Shown: positions 1-9,190, counted from the stretch's first letter. The stretch: DNA of 64,000 nucleotides from an uncultured Lachnospiraceae bacterium (GCA_947588995.1 CANPZI010000002.1:124001-188000), one strand, 5' to 3'. The notes: generated by a model not told the origin, from the letters alone. Numbers and translations are program-made.

Positions 1-251
1 CCGTCCATACCGCACACAACGCGCACGGAGAGATCCCTGACGCGCTCCCGCAGGTCGCCTGCGGCCTCCTCGGTCCACATCGCCGCCAGTGCGGGGCGAA
101 ACTCCCGTATCTGCCGCTCCATCAGCGCCACGTTGGAACCCGCCGCCAGCGCTGTCACCTTAAGATCCGGCTCTTTTCTCACAATCTCCAGCGTCTGTGT
201 TCCGATGGAGCCGGTGGAACCCAGAATCGCGATCTTTTTCATAACACTCAT
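1..251 (-). CDS. dxr: 1-deoxy-D-xylulose 5-phosphate reductoisomerase, N-terminal part only
   Basis: The first 84 residues of DXR (IspC), the NADPH-dependent enzyme that converts 1-deoxy-D-xylulose 5-phosphate to 2-C-methyl-D-erythritol 4-phosphate in the non-mevalonate isoprenoid pathway. The start carries the Rossmann dinucleotide-binding signature KIAILGSTGSIGTQTLEIV at about residues 5-23, which is characteristic of this family. The gene runs off the low-coordinate edge, so the catalytic domain cannot be seen. The ATG at 251 is preferred because GGAG lies 8 bases upstream; a second ATG at 242 is possible. It follows cdsA by about 50 bases, in the common order uppS-cdsA-dxr, so isoprenoid supply and use are grouped. 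Identity is secure; completeness is unknown. Confidence 0.93.
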   Translation of the reverse strand, partial: MSVMKKIAILGSTGSIGTQTLEIVRKEPDLKVTALAAGSNVALMERQIREFRPALAAMWTEEAAGDLRERVRDLSVRVVCGMD

Positions 252-304
252 GATTTATCTCCGTTTCCGTTCTGCTCTCCGCACAGGCCGGCCCTGCAGA
301 GCCG

Positions 305-1201
305 CTAGGGCGCCAACAGGAGCGAGAGCCCGATATAGATGAGCGGCGCCGTGACGATCACGCTGTCAAAACGGTCCATGATACCGCCGTGTCCGGGAAT
401 CAGCCTGCCGTAATCCTTGATGCCGTAATCCCGCTTGAATGCGGACGCCGCCAGATCTCCTACCATGGACACCATCGCGCCCACCGCACCCAGCGCGGCA
501 GCCGCCGCCGGACTGATGCCGAATACCGCGTCGGCCGCGTACCGCTCCACCAGATACACATACAGGGCGCACAGCAGCGCGGCGCCCGCGATACCGCCCA
601 CCGCACCCTCGATCGACTTTTTGGGACTTAACCTGGGCGTCATCTTATGTCTGCCGATCAGCACACCCACCGCGTAGGCGCAGGTATCGCTGCCCCACGA
701 ACACAGAAAGATGAACCATACCAGATATCTGCCCGAGAGGAATCCCTCCCTGGTCAGGAAGAGAAACGACAGCATGACCGGCGCGTAGAAGAAAGAAAAG
801 CAGGCCGCCGTCACCTCCCGGCCATGATAAGCCGGAAAGCGGAACACATACACGAACAGAAAGACGATAAACGCCGCCGCCATGCCGAAAGCCAGCGCCC
901 GGTACAGATAAGAGCCCATATAGGACTGTGCTGCCGCCACCGCCGACACCGGGGCCGGATACGCCATAACCGCCGAAAAATAAATCCAGATATAATAAAG
1001 CACCGTCAGCGCCGTACCCGTATAGACCAGCGCCTTTTTGCCCGGATCAGCCGCGCCGAAGCCCAGCGCCCGCCCCAGCTCGCGATAGGCGATGACGGAG
1101 ATCAGGCACAGAATCGCCGCGAGCGCCGGCCCGCCCGCCAGGATAAAGCAGACGGCGAGGATCAGCAGAGCAATACCGCTCAGAAGTCTAGTCCAGAACA
1201 T
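305..1201 (-). CDS. cdsA: phosphatidate cytidylyltransferase
   Basis: Integral membrane enzyme that makes CDP-diacylglycerol from phosphatidic acid and CTP, the precursor of bacterial phospholipids. The 298-residue protein has the usual series of hydrophobic segments, starting at residue 5, and near the C-terminus the family signature: SAFKRDYGIKDYG followed by LIPGHGGIMDRFD (about residues 252-279), with the Lys/Arg and Asp residues expected for CTP and metal binding. The start is 3 bases after the uppS stop, and GGAGG 8 bases upstream lies inside the uppS end, so translation is probably coupled. Length is close to the family norm of about 270-300. Confidence 0.95.
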   Translation of the reverse strand: MFWTRLLSGIALLILAVCFILAGGPALAAILCLISVIAYRELGRALGFGAADPGKKALVYTGTALTVLYYIWIYFSAVMAYPAPVSAVAAAQSYMGSYLYRALAFGMAAAFIVFLFVYVFRFPAYHGREVTAACFSFFYAPVMLSFLFLTREGFLSGRYLVWFIFLCSWGSDTCAYAVGVLIGRHKMTPRLSPKKSIEGAVGGIAGAALLCALYVYLVERYAADAVFGISPAAAAALGAVGAMVSMVGDLAASAFKRDYGIKDYGRLIPGHGGIMDRFDSVIVTAPLIYIGLSLLLAP

Positions 1202-1204
1202 GCG

Positions 1205-1924
<720 letters not shown>

Positions 1925-2029
1925 TCTTTTCCTCCGTCTCTCCCATTAGGAAAAGGGACGACAGAATATCCATTCTGCAATCCCCTTCTATCCTTCGCCT
2001 GAAATTAACCGCTGACTGCAGCCGACAGC

Positions 2030-2581
2030 CTAAACGGTGAGTATCTCTTTGGACTTCTCCTCCACCAGCTTGTCGAGTTCCTTGATAAACCGATCCGTCA
2101 GCTTCTGCAGACCATCCTCCAGCTCCTTGATCTCGTCTTCCGAGACTTCCGTCTTCGCCAGCTTCTTGAAAGCGTCGTTGCCGTCGCGTCTCGTGTTGCG
2201 GATTGCCACCTTGCTCTCCTCGCCACGTTTCTTCACGTCTTTGACCAGCTCCTTGCGGCGCTCCTCGGTCAGCTCCGGAAATACCAGACGGATCAGCGAA
2301 CCGTCATTGGATGGTGTGATGCCCACATCGGACATCATGATCGCTTTCTCAATCTCCTTGATGAGAGTCTTCTCCCAGGGCGCAATCTGAATCACCCGCG
2401 GCTCGGGAACCGTGATGTTGCCCACCTGCTGGATCGGGGTAGGCGTTCCGTAGTAATCTACCCTGATCTTGTCCAGGACATGCGGATTAGCGCGTCCGGC
2501 ACGGATTGCCCCGAGATCGGTCGCCAGATAATCGTAAGTTTTCTGCATCTTTTCCTCATAGGGTTTTAATCTCGCATCCAT
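2030..2581 (-). CDS. frr: ribosome recycling factor
   Basis: Releases post-termination ribosomes from mRNA together with EF-G. The 183-residue length matches the family (about 185). Diagnostic stretches are visible: the N-terminal helix with TDLGAIRAGRANPHVLD, the domain II stretch YYGTPTPIQQVGNI, and the C-terminal helices KDVKKRGEESKVAIRNTRRD. GGAGG lies 8 bases before the ATG. It follows pyrH by 25 bases and precedes uppS by about 105 bases that hold no clear terminator, so pyrH-frr-uppS-cdsA-dxr probably form one transcription unit. Confidence 0.97.
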   Translation of the reverse strand: MDARLKPYEEKMQKTYDYLATDLGAIRAGRANPHVLDKIRVDYYGTPTPIQQVGNITVPEPRVIQIAPWEKTLIKEIEKAIMMSDVGITPSNDGSLIRLVFPELTEERRKELVKDVKKRGEESKVAIRNTRRDGNDAFKKLAKTEVSEDEIKELEDGLQKLTDRFIKELDKLVEEKSKEILTV

Positions 2582-2606
2582 ATTGTGATCCTCCGGTCCT
2601 TGTTGC

Positions 2607-3302
2607 TCATACGGTCACTCTCGTGCCGTTGAATTTCCCTTTCATGGTATTCACGATGCTGCTCTCCCCGTTCAGCCCGAACACCAGCATCGGCATCCTG
2701 TTGTCCCGCGCCAGAATGGACGCGGTCATGTCCACCACCTGCAGGTTCTTCTCGATCACCTCGTCGATGGAAACCTCGTCATACTTCTTCGCTTCCGGAT
2801 TGACGCGCGGATCGCCGTCATAGACGCCGTCCACCGCTTTCGCAAGCAGGATCATGTCGGCGTCCACCTCAATCGCCCGCAGCACGACCCCCGTGTCCGT
2901 CGAGAAGTAGGGATGTCCCGTGCCGCCCGCAAAAAAGACGACCATATTCCTCGAAAAATATTTGTTGGCCCTGTCCTTGGAGAACAGCTTCGTGAAAGAG
3001 CCGCACTCAAAAGGCGTCAGTATGCTTGTCTTCATGCCGACCGAGCGGAAAATCTCGGAGACATAGATGCAGTTCATGACCGTGGCCAGCATACCGATCT
3101 GATCCGCTTTCGTCCGGTCAATATTCTCGCTGGAACGTCCGCGCCAGAAATTGCCGCCGCCGATCACGATCCCTACCTGAATGCCCTCATCCACCAGTTC
3201 TTTCACCTGCACGGCCACACCGCGCACAGTCTCCTCGTCAAAACCGGTCTTCTTCTCGCCCGCCAGAGCCTCTCCGCTCAGCTTCAACAGTATACGCTGC
3301 AT
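2607..3302 (-). CDS. pyrH: UMP kinase
   Basis: Phosphorylates UMP to UDP at the head of the pyrimidine nucleotide supply for RNA, DNA and UDP-sugars. This is the bacterial hexameric amino-acid-kinase type, unlike eukaryotic UMP kinases. Seen: ILLKLSGEAL at the N-terminus (phosphate-binding loop), GIVIGGGNFWRG (about residues 43-54), FAGGTGHPYFSTDT in the UMP-binding region, and AVDGVYDGDP. The length of 231 is slightly below the usual 235-245. It is separated from tsf by about 6 kb of import and envelope genes; in many Firmicutes pyrH follows tsf directly, so the neighbourhood appears to have been split. Confidence 0.96.
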   Translation of the reverse strand: MQRILLKLSGEALAGEKKTGFDEETVRGVAVQVKELVDEGIQVGIVIGGGNFWRGRSSENIDRTKADQIGMLATVMNCIYVSEIFRSVGMKTSILTPFECGSFTKLFSKDRANKYFSRNMVVFFAGGTGHPYFSTDTGVVLRAIEVDADMILLAKAVDGVYDGDPRVNPEAKKYDEVSIDEVIEKNLQVVDMTASILARDNRMPMLVFGLNGESSIVNTMKGKFNGTRVTV

Positions 3303-3336
3303 ATCCTTACTCTCCCGCTCTGTATTCCCGGCCGCA

Positions 3337-4245
3337 TCAGCCTTTTTTCTTCTTGAACTCCTCGAAGAAAGAGGTCGGGTTCACATCCGCATAGCACTGC
3401 GAGCACATACCCTCAATCACCGCGCCGTTGTTGATCTGTACGGATTTGGACTTGATGTTGCCCATGACGATGGCCGTCGTGTCGAGAATGACGGGACCTT
3501 TCACGTCGATATCGCCCTTGACCGCTCCCGCGACCACCGCGCTGGAAGCCGTGATATTGCCGATCACCACGGAACTCTGCCCGATCTTGACACTGCCCTG
3601 GCTGTTGACTTCTCCCGTAATCTTCGCGCCCTCAGCGAAAATCTCCGCCGCCTTGGAGTCGCCCTGAATCGTACCTGTGATATTCAGCTTGCCGAGAATG
3701 TCCAGATTGCCGTTGACCGTACCGATCAGCTCCATCGACCCCTCTGATATAATATCACCTGTGATCGTCATGCCCTCGGTCACAACCGCCGTCTCATCCA
3801 CCGGTACCCGGTTTGCCTGTGCCTGTACTTGTGCCTGTTCTTCCATAACTTTCTCTTCCTCTCCACTTGTTTCAGATGTCATATTGTCAGCCTCCTGTGC
3901 CGCTTCCGCCTCCGGCTCCTCCGCAAACTCCTGCAGCTCTGTGAGTTCCTGCAGCGCCTCACCCTCCGGTTCCTCTGCCTCCGGCTCGTCCGCCGCAATC
4001 ACGGCCTCCTCCAGCGGCTCATCCGCCGCCTCAGGCTCCTCCAGACTGTCGAGCATACCGCCCAGATCCAGGGAATCTACCGTCTCCGCCGGCTCTTCCG
4101 CTGCCGGAACTTTCTCCGCGCCCGGCTCGTCCGACTGCCCGTCCTCCGCCTCAGCGGCCGCCATGGCAGCGTTCAGCTCTTCTTCCGGCATCAGCTCGTT
4201 CACAGCCTGAGACAAGTCTTCTTTCAAATCTGAGAAAAAACCCAT
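3337..4245 (-). CDS. bactofilin-family polymer-forming protein with long acidic N-terminal arm
   Basis: Bactofilins polymerise without nucleotide into cytoskeletal filaments that often scaffold cell-wall enzymes. The C-terminal half (about residues 145-275) has the right-handed beta-helix pattern of short hydrophobic/Gly repeats, such as MTITGDIISEGSMELIGTVN and VVIGNITASSAVVAGAVKGD. Before it lies about 140 residues dominated by Glu, Ala and Asp, which is long for the family. The very C-terminus holds a CSQC pair (Cys281, Cys284) followed by a basic end. The start at 4245 is chosen because GGAGG lies 8 bases upstream; two upstream ATGs (4260, 4251) lack good spacing. It lies 18 bases after a membrane polysaccharide deacetylase, which suggests they act together in the wall. 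Confidence 0.85.
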   Translation of the reverse strand: MGFFSDLKEDLSQAVNELMPEEELNAAMAAAEAEDGQSDEPGAEKVPAAEEPAETVDSLDLGGMLDSLEEPEAADEPLEEAVIAADEPEAEEPEGEALQELTELQEFAEEPEAEAAQEADNMTSETSGEEEKVMEEQAQVQAQANRVPVDETAVVTEGMTITGDIISEGSMELIGTVNGNLDILGKLNITGTIQGDSKAAEIFAEGAKITGEVNSQGSVKIGQSSVVIGNITASSAVVAGAVKGDIDVKGPVILDTTAIVMGNIKSKSVQINNGAVIEGMCSQCYADVNPTSFFEEFKKKKG

Positions 4246-4263
4246 TCCCATATCCTCCATTCT

Positions 4264-5223
4264 TTATTCGTTGCTTATATGATGAATCCTCTCCGTATCC
4301 TCTGTGATCGGGAGGATTTTCGTATCGTCCATCGCCCTGATCGTCTCGATCAGCTCCGGCAGCGCCTCCACCGTGGAATCTTTCTCGGATGCGTCGTGAA
4401 GCAGGATAATCGCCTCGTCATAGTCCTGAAGCTTCGCGGTACAGTTTCTGATGATGGTATCCGGACTGATGTAGCCGCTCGCGGCGTCACCGGAAGAAAT
4501 GTTCCAGTCAAAGTAAGACATATCCTGATCGTCCAGATAGGCAATCAGTTCACGCATATCAACCCTGCTGACCGTATTGCTGCTGCCTCCCGGAAATCTG
4601 ACATACCGGCACCAGACGCCCGTGGTATCATACAGAAACTCCTGCAGCCTGCTCAAATCCGCACTGTAGCTCTCCAGCGACTGATAGATCTCATTGTATC
4701 GGTGGCTGTAGGAGTGCATCGCAAGCGTATGCCCCTCCTCCACGATCCTTTTATATAACGACTGATATTTTTTTTCCTCTTTCCCGACGACGAAGAAAGT
4801 CGCTTTCACATCACAGTCGGCCAGGATATCCAGAATCCTGCCCGTGTTGTCGCTGGGCCCGTCGTCGAAAGTCAGATACACCTTGCGGACCTGCCCCTCC
4901 TCGTCCGCATCCTCAGATGCTGTGATTTCGGTTCTCTCGTATTCTTCGTCCACACCGGATACCGTATAGAGAGAGGCCTCGTTATCCTCCGCCGCGCGCT
5001 GCGCGACATCCTCCGTCTGATTTATAACAGGTGTACTGTATTCCCGCACCGCCAGCGCATCCTGCGCGTCCCGCAATCTGCCTTTCACGATGTGCAGCCT
5101 GATTCCCAGAATCACACACACGATCAGGAGAATCACCGTCGAGCAAAACAGAGAGGCGAACAGCAGCAGCCGCAGCAGCCGTCTGCGGCGCTTGTCCTGA
5201 CGGACGGCTTTGGTCTGCGCCAT
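4264..5223 (-). CDS. membrane-anchored polysaccharide deacetylase (NodB domain)
   Basis: Carbohydrate esterase family 4 protein that probably removes acetyl groups from peptidoglycan or another surface glycan outside the membrane. Residues 1-15 are strongly basic, residues 17-41 form a single membrane segment, and a spacer of about 75 residues leads to the NodB domain. Catalytic motifs are intact: TFDDG (118-122, Asp120/Asp121), the metal pair in HSYSH (His170, His174), and RFPGGSS (209-215). An ATG at 5223 is used, with AAGGAG 9 bases upstream; an in-frame GTG at 5241 is the alternative. It precedes the bactofilin gene and has its own probable promoter at 5339-5347. The exact substrate cannot be told from sequence. 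Confidence 0.88.
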   Translation of the reverse strand: MAQTKAVRQDKRRRRLLRLLLFASLFCSTVILLIVCVILGIRLHIVKGRLRDAQDALAVREYSTPVINQTEDVAQRAAEDNEASLYTVSGVDEEYERTEITASEDADEEGQVRKVYLTFDDGPSDNTGRILDILADCDVKATFFVVGKEEKKYQSLYKRIVEEGHTLAMHSYSHRYNEIYQSLESYSADLSRLQEFLYDTTGVWCRYVRFPGGSSNTVSRVDMRELIAYLDDQDMSYFDWNISSGDAASGYISPDTIIRNCTAKLQDYDEAIILLHDASEKDSTVEALPELIETIRAMDDTKILPITEDTERIHHISNE

Positions 5224-5338
5224 GATCTTCCGCTCCTTCACCTGAAACTCTTATCTCTATCCATATACTGTCATCAGCAATCGCCGCAGAGAGAGCCGAG
5301 CCGCGGCTCTTCTGACACAGACCGCCAAGTCTGCGTCT

Positions 5339-5347
5339 AGTATAACA
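5339..5347 (-). promoter_or_regulatory. probable extended -10 promoter for the deacetylase-bactofilin-pyrH unit
   Basis: On the minus strand TG-T-TATACT is an extended -10 (TATACT matches 5 of 6). No good -35 is present at 16-18 bases. The leader to the ATG at 5223 is about 110 bases and contains a 7-bp hairpin with arms AGAGCCG and CGGCTCT. The gap from 5224 to 5409 has no other gene. Confidence 0.5.
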
Positions 5348-5409
5348 TATTTATCAGGCAACGAAAAGAAATTTTATGAAAAATTCACAAGAAAATTTAT
5401 CCTGTTATC

Positions 5410-6174
5410 TCACAGCAGGCCAACCTCCGCCATCTCTTCTGCATACTGCTCCTCAATGCCGAAAAGCTCCCTGATATAACCGCCCGCAAAGACCTGCTCC
5501 GGCGTGTCGCAGCGCACCACGGCGCCGTCCCTGACACACAGCACCCTGTCGGAAAAATGCCTCGCCAGACCGAGCTCGTGCAGAGACATAACAACTGTCA
5601 TATTCCGTTCCCCCGCCAGCCGCCGCAGAGCGGCCATAAATTCCAGCTTGCCGCGGATATCCAGATAGGTGACCGGTTCGTCGAGCAGTATAATCTCCGG
5701 CTCCTGGCAGAGCGCCCGCGCGAGCAGCACCCGCTGTCTCTGCCCGTCGCTGATCTGTGTGTAATCCCTGTCCGCAATATCCAAAACACCTGTTATTTCC
5801 ATGGATTCCCGCACGATGCGCCGATCTTGATCCGACAGGATACCGAATCTTCCCGTGTGCGGATAGCGCCCTCCCGCCACCACTTCCCTGCAGCTCATCA
5901 GTTCCGCATGGGTGCGCTCGGTAAAGACTGAAGCCATGCGCTTCGCCAGCTCCCCGCGGCTTACCCCGCACAGATCCCGCCCTTCCAGCACGACGCAGCC
6001 CGCCATGAGCTTCAGCTGCCCGGCGAGACTGTGGAGCAGCGTAGATTTGCCGGCGCCGTTGGGCCCGATCAGCGCCACGATGTCGCCCCGCCGGATCCCG
6101 ACCGTGACATCGCGCAGAGCGGGGATGCCCCGATACCCGGCGGTCAGCTGTCTCGTCTCTATCTGCCAGGTCAT
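5410..6174 (-). CDS. ABC importer ATPase, iron-siderophore/cobalamin (FecE/BtuD) type
   Basis: Cytoplasmic ATPase of a type II importer. Walker A GPNGAGKST starts at residue 37, Walker B IILLDE at 161-166 with catalytic Glu166, and the switch His is His199 (SLHE). The signature motif reads ISDGQ rather than LSGGQ. At the Q-loop position the stretch VFTERTH carries Glu where most members have Gln, a variant I associate with some FecE-like proteins. Its ATG overlaps the permease stop by one base, so the two are translationally coupled. It is the last gene of a phosphoribosyltransferase-binding protein-permease-ATPase operon. The substrate (siderophore, haem, cobalamin or other) cannot be decided here. 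Confidence 0.88.
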   Translation of the reverse strand: MTWQIETRQLTAGYRGIPALRDVTVGIRRGDIVALIGPNGAGKSTLLHSLAGQLKLMAGCVVLEGRDLCGVSRGELAKRMASVFTERTHAELMSCREVVAGGRYPHTGRFGILSDQDRRIVRESMEITGVLDIADRDYTQISDGQRQRVLLARALCQEPEIILLDEPVTYLDIRGKLEFMAALRRLAGERNMTVVMSLHELGLARHFSDRVLCVRDGAVVRCDTPEQVFAGGYIRELFGIEEQYAEEMAEVGLL

Positions 6175-7211
6175 TATCGCTCCCCCTCTCTCTTTCGCCT
6201 GAACATGACCGCGATCACCACAGGCGCGCCGAACACGGCCGTCACCGTGCTGATGCTCAGCTCCGTAGGGGCGAAAAGCGTCCTGGCCAACAGATCGCAG
6301 AAAAGGCAGAACAGCGCGCCGCCCAGAAAGCAGGCGGGAATCATGATCAGCGGTCTCGCCGTCCTAAACAGTCCTCTGACCAGATGCGGCACCGCAATCC
6401 CCACAAAAGAAACCGGCCCCGCGAAAGCCGTGATGCACGCCGCCAGAATACTGGAGAGAAGCACCAGCAGAAAGCGCAGAAGCGCCACGTCAACACCCAC
6501 GCCGGCCGCATAGCTCTCCCCCGTCTGATAAGCGCCGATGGGCTTGGACAGCCACAGGACCGCCGCGGACGACGAGAAGACGACGACGGCCATCACCGCC
6601 ACATTCTCCCAGGTGATCCCCGAAAAGCTGCCTCTGGACCAATTGTGAAGATTCACAATATCGGCGTCCTGGGCGAAAGTGACGACCAGATCCGTGACGG
6701 CGGAACAGATATAGCCGATCATGACGCCGCTGACGATGAGCATCGCCCTGCTGTCCGTCCGCCCGGACAGGATAAGCACAACCCCCATAGCAAGGCAGGC
6801 GCCGGCAAACGCGGCCGCAATCATGCCCCAGGAGCCGACGCGGACGCCCCTGCCGAGCAAAAAGACCATCAGAAGCGCCACCGTCAGTTTTGCGCCGGAA
6901 GATATCCCCAGCACGAACGGCCCGGCGATGGGATTGTGAAAAAAGGTCTGCAGCAGATAGCCGGCCAGCCCAAGCGCGCCGCCCAGGATCAGGGCCGCCA
7001 GCGCCCGCGGCATACGGATCTGCCACAGAATATTGTACACCGTGTCGGAGACTGCCCCGCCGACAATGCTCCGCAGAATCTCCGCCGGCGGGATGCGCAC
7101 ACTGCCGACAGCCAGATTGAGGACGGCAAGCAGCGCAAGAAGCGCGAGCAGCGCGGCAAAACACAGTATAACGTTCGGTTTGTCGGTTCTGTCCCGATAT
7201 ACTCTCTTCAT
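6174..7211 (-). CDS. ABC importer permease, FecCD family
   Basis: A 345-residue polytopic membrane protein with roughly ten hydrophobic segments, typical for FecCD/BtuC permeases that dimerise to form the channel. Family motifs: RMPRALAALILGGALGLAGYLLQ (residues about 66-88, given here as RMPRALAALILGG and GLAGYLLQ), NPIAGPFVLGISSGA, and GPVSFVGIAVPHLVRG, the coupling-helix region that contacts the ATPase. AAGGG precedes the ATG. It lies 9 bases after the binding-protein gene. Only one permease gene is present, so the channel should be a homodimer. Confidence 0.93.
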   Translation of the reverse strand: MKRVYRDRTDKPNVILCFAALLALLALLAVLNLAVGSVRIPPAEILRSIVGGAVSDTVYNILWQIRMPRALAALILGGALGLAGYLLQTFFHNPIAGPFVLGISSGAKLTVALLMVFLLGRGVRVGSWGMIAAAFAGACLAMGVVLILSGRTDSRAMLIVSGVMIGYICSAVTDLVVTFAQDADIVNLHNWSRGSFSGITWENVAVMAVVVFSSSAAVLWLSKPIGAYQTGESYAAGVGVDVALLRFLLVLLSSILAACITAFAGPVSFVGIAVPHLVRGLFRTARPLIMIPACFLGGALFCLFCDLLARTLFAPTELSISTVTAVFGAPVVIAVMFRRKREGER

Positions 7212-7220
7212 CCGTTTCCC

Positions 7221-8522
7221 TTACTCTTTCAGGCGATAGAGATACCGCATATCATCGCTGCCGGCGAGCATCTTGTGTATATCCTCTATCATGACGCCGA
7301 CAGACATCGATTCCTGATAGAGATTTTTGGTCGTGCAGTAGACATGTCCTTCCTGCACGGCCCTGAAATCCCGAAGCAGCGCGCACTTGTCGGTAAGCTC
7401 GTCCAGCGTGTCAAGCTCCCCGTCGATCGTGCTGTTGTAGATCAGGTAGTCTACGTCTTTCGCCGCCTCGTAGAACTCCTCGATCTGCATGGTGATGGAG
7501 GAAGAATGGCTGTCCTCCCCGCCCAGATCACGAAAAATATAGTCGCCTCCAGCCAGAGCGATCATCTTCGGGATGTAATCGGAGGACTTGCGCACATTGG
7601 CCGCGCCGTTGGTGGTGATATAGAAAAAAGCAACCGTCGCCGGCCCGTCCTGCGCGGTTTCACGCTGCGCCGTCTCCCTCTCTATATCAGTCAATATCTT
7701 CTCCTGTTCGGCGAAAACCGCCCCGGCCTCCGCCTCCCGCCCCAGCAGGACACCGTACAGCTTCACCCACTCCACGCGCCCCAGCGGATGGCTCTCATAG
7801 CTGGAATAATCCACCAGCACAGGGATGCCGAAACTCTCCAGCTTCTCCCGCACCTCCGGGCTGTGGTCGATCATCAGATTCTCCACCGCCAGACTGCAGC
7901 CCTCGGAGAGAAGCAGTTCATAGTCGGGCTCACTGTACTTGCCGGCATAGAGGATGTCACCGCTCTCCATCGCCGCCCTGACCTCCTCCATGCACCAGTC
8001 ATCCGCCTCCGTGCCCGACAGCCGGACATAAGACAGCGCGTCCAGCGCCCGAAACATATCCATGACGGCGGAAGCCGCCAGATAGACGCGGTCCGCAGCC
8101 TGTCCGATCACCGCGATGTCCTCGTCCAGCCCTGCCGGTGCGTCCAGTCCCTCCGGCACTACCAGAAACCTGTCCCTGCCCGCCACCGTGATCAGCACAT
8201 ACCCCTGCGGATAGCGGTCCAGCGTAAACTGCTCCGCGTAGGAGAGCGGGATGCGCTCCGGCTCGCCAAGCGTATCCCAGGCGGGCGTCTCCGAAACCTG
8301 TCCGCCGCTTCTCTGCTCCGTCGCCTGCACGCTCCCCGCGGCAGCCGTGTCGCCCTCGTCCTCTACCCCATCGGCTCCCTGTTCTGTCCGCGGACGACTC
8401 TCTTCCTGTCCTGAGGCCGCCATACCTGTCCCGCAGGCCGTCACGCAGAGCAATAAGGCGGCGGCACAGAACATGCCGCCGCAGATTTTCCTGATTTGAT
8501 ACAATAACATAGGATATTTCAT
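7221..8522 (-). CDS. ABC importer substrate-binding lipoprotein (FecB/BtuF/FepB-like)
   Basis: Extracellular receptor for the adjacent importer. It begins with a basic and hydrophobic signal, a lipobox ending VTAC (Cys30), then an acidic, low-complexity spacer to about residue 80 that would tether the domain to the membrane. The rest looks like a periplasmic-binding-protein type III fold: paired motifs such as RIPLSYAEQFTLDRYPQGY, SLAVENLMIDHSPEVREKLE and IPVLVDYSSYE. The length of 433 is long for this group (often 300-380), mostly because of the spacer. The start is 4 bases after the preceding gene and has no clear Shine-Dalgarno, so coupled translation is likely; an ATG at 8510 is an alternative. 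Confidence 0.82.
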   Translation of the reverse strand: MKYPMLLYQIRKICGGMFCAAALLLCVTACGTGMAASGQEESRPRTEQGADGVEDEGDTAAAGSVQATEQRSGGQVSETPAWDTLGEPERIPLSYAEQFTLDRYPQGYVLITVAGRDRFLVVPEGLDAPAGLDEDIAVIGQAADRVYLAASAVMDMFRALDALSYVRLSGTEADDWCMEEVRAAMESGDILYAGKYSEPDYELLLSEGCSLAVENLMIDHSPEVREKLESFGIPVLVDYSSYESHPLGRVEWVKLYGVLLGREAEAGAVFAEQEKILTDIERETAQRETAQDGPATVAFFYITTNGAANVRKSSDYIPKMIALAGGDYIFRDLGGEDSHSSSITMQIEEFYEAAKDVDYLIYNSTIDGELDTLDELTDKCALLRDFRAVQEGHVYCTTKNLYQESMSVGVMIEDIHKMLAGSDDMRYLYRLKE

Positions 8523-8526
8523 CTTT

Positions 8527-9171
8527 TTACAGTACCGAATAACCGTAGCTGTTCACCAGCGCATCCAGCTTCACTTTCTGTTTGCACAGCGGGCAGTCTT
8601 CCTGTTTATAGCTCTCGTAATGCGGAATGTCGCTGCGGCTGTAGATCGCGTTCACATCGATGTCACCCATCTTGCTGACCGCGCTGAAGATCGCACAGAT
8701 GCCCTGCAGCCTGCCGCCATAGTAATCGAGGCTGCGCGCGCAGGCGAGCAGCGTCTTGCCCGTCGTGATCGATCCCTCCAGGAACAGGATATTCTTGCCC
8801 GCAATCATGGGCTTTAAGTTGTCGCGGAAGATCATCTGCCCTGCGGAAGAAAACTCCGGCGTCACCACATAGATCGTCTTGTGCGCATTCATGGAGAGCA
8901 CACCCGCCTTGGCCAGATCCTCCGCCAGATAAGCGCCGATCACCTGCAGGCCCTCCATGCACACGATGGTATCCACCGGCGTGGAGACCGAGTATTTCAT
9001 CGCCATCAGCTCCGCGACTTTCTGCGCCTCCTTGCAGCGCGCTTTCATCGTCGTCATATCCATATAATGCGTGATGTGGGACTGGGGCGTCGCAAAGTGT
9101 CCCGGCAAAACCTTGAGTACCACATCCGGATCTCTCTTTGACTGAATCTTGATGACCTTATCTTCCAACAT
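8527..9171 (-). CDS. phosphoribosyltransferase-like protein (orotate PRTase-like)
   Basis: A 214-residue protein resembling type I phosphoribosyltransferases. The expected PRPP loop is ILFLEGSITTGKTLLA (about residues 137-152): SITTGKT keeps the phosphate-binding part, but the usual pair of acidic residues is Glu-Gly, so PRPP chemistry may be altered. Near the C-terminus there is a CPLC motif that could bind metal only with additional ligands. The ATG at 9171 has GGAGG 6 bases upstream; an in-frame extension to 9210 lacks one. It leads the operon with the ABC importer, downstream of a promoter that overlaps a terminator. The true substrate is not clear; a nucleotide-salvage or sensing role is inference. 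Confidence 0.7.
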   Translation of the reverse strand: MLEDKVIKIQSKRDPDVVLKVLPGHFATPQSHITHYMDMTTMKARCKEAQKVAELMAMKYSVSTPVDTIVCMEGLQVIGAYLAEDLAKAGVLSMNAHKTIYVVTPEFSSAGQMIFRDNLKPMIAGKNILFLEGSITTGKTLLACARSLDYYGGRLQGICAIFSAVSKMGDIDVNAIYSRSDIPHYESYKQEDCPLCKQKVKLDALVNSYGYSVL

Positions 9172-9190
9172 GGCTTTCCTCCTTTTACGC

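Noticed and set aside
6384-8414. Long open frame on the plus strand, 676 codons
   Set aside because: It is antisense to the permease and binding protein, which have clear motifs; in GC-rich DNA the antisense third-position frame often stays open. Its translation is rich in Arg/His/Gln with no motif.
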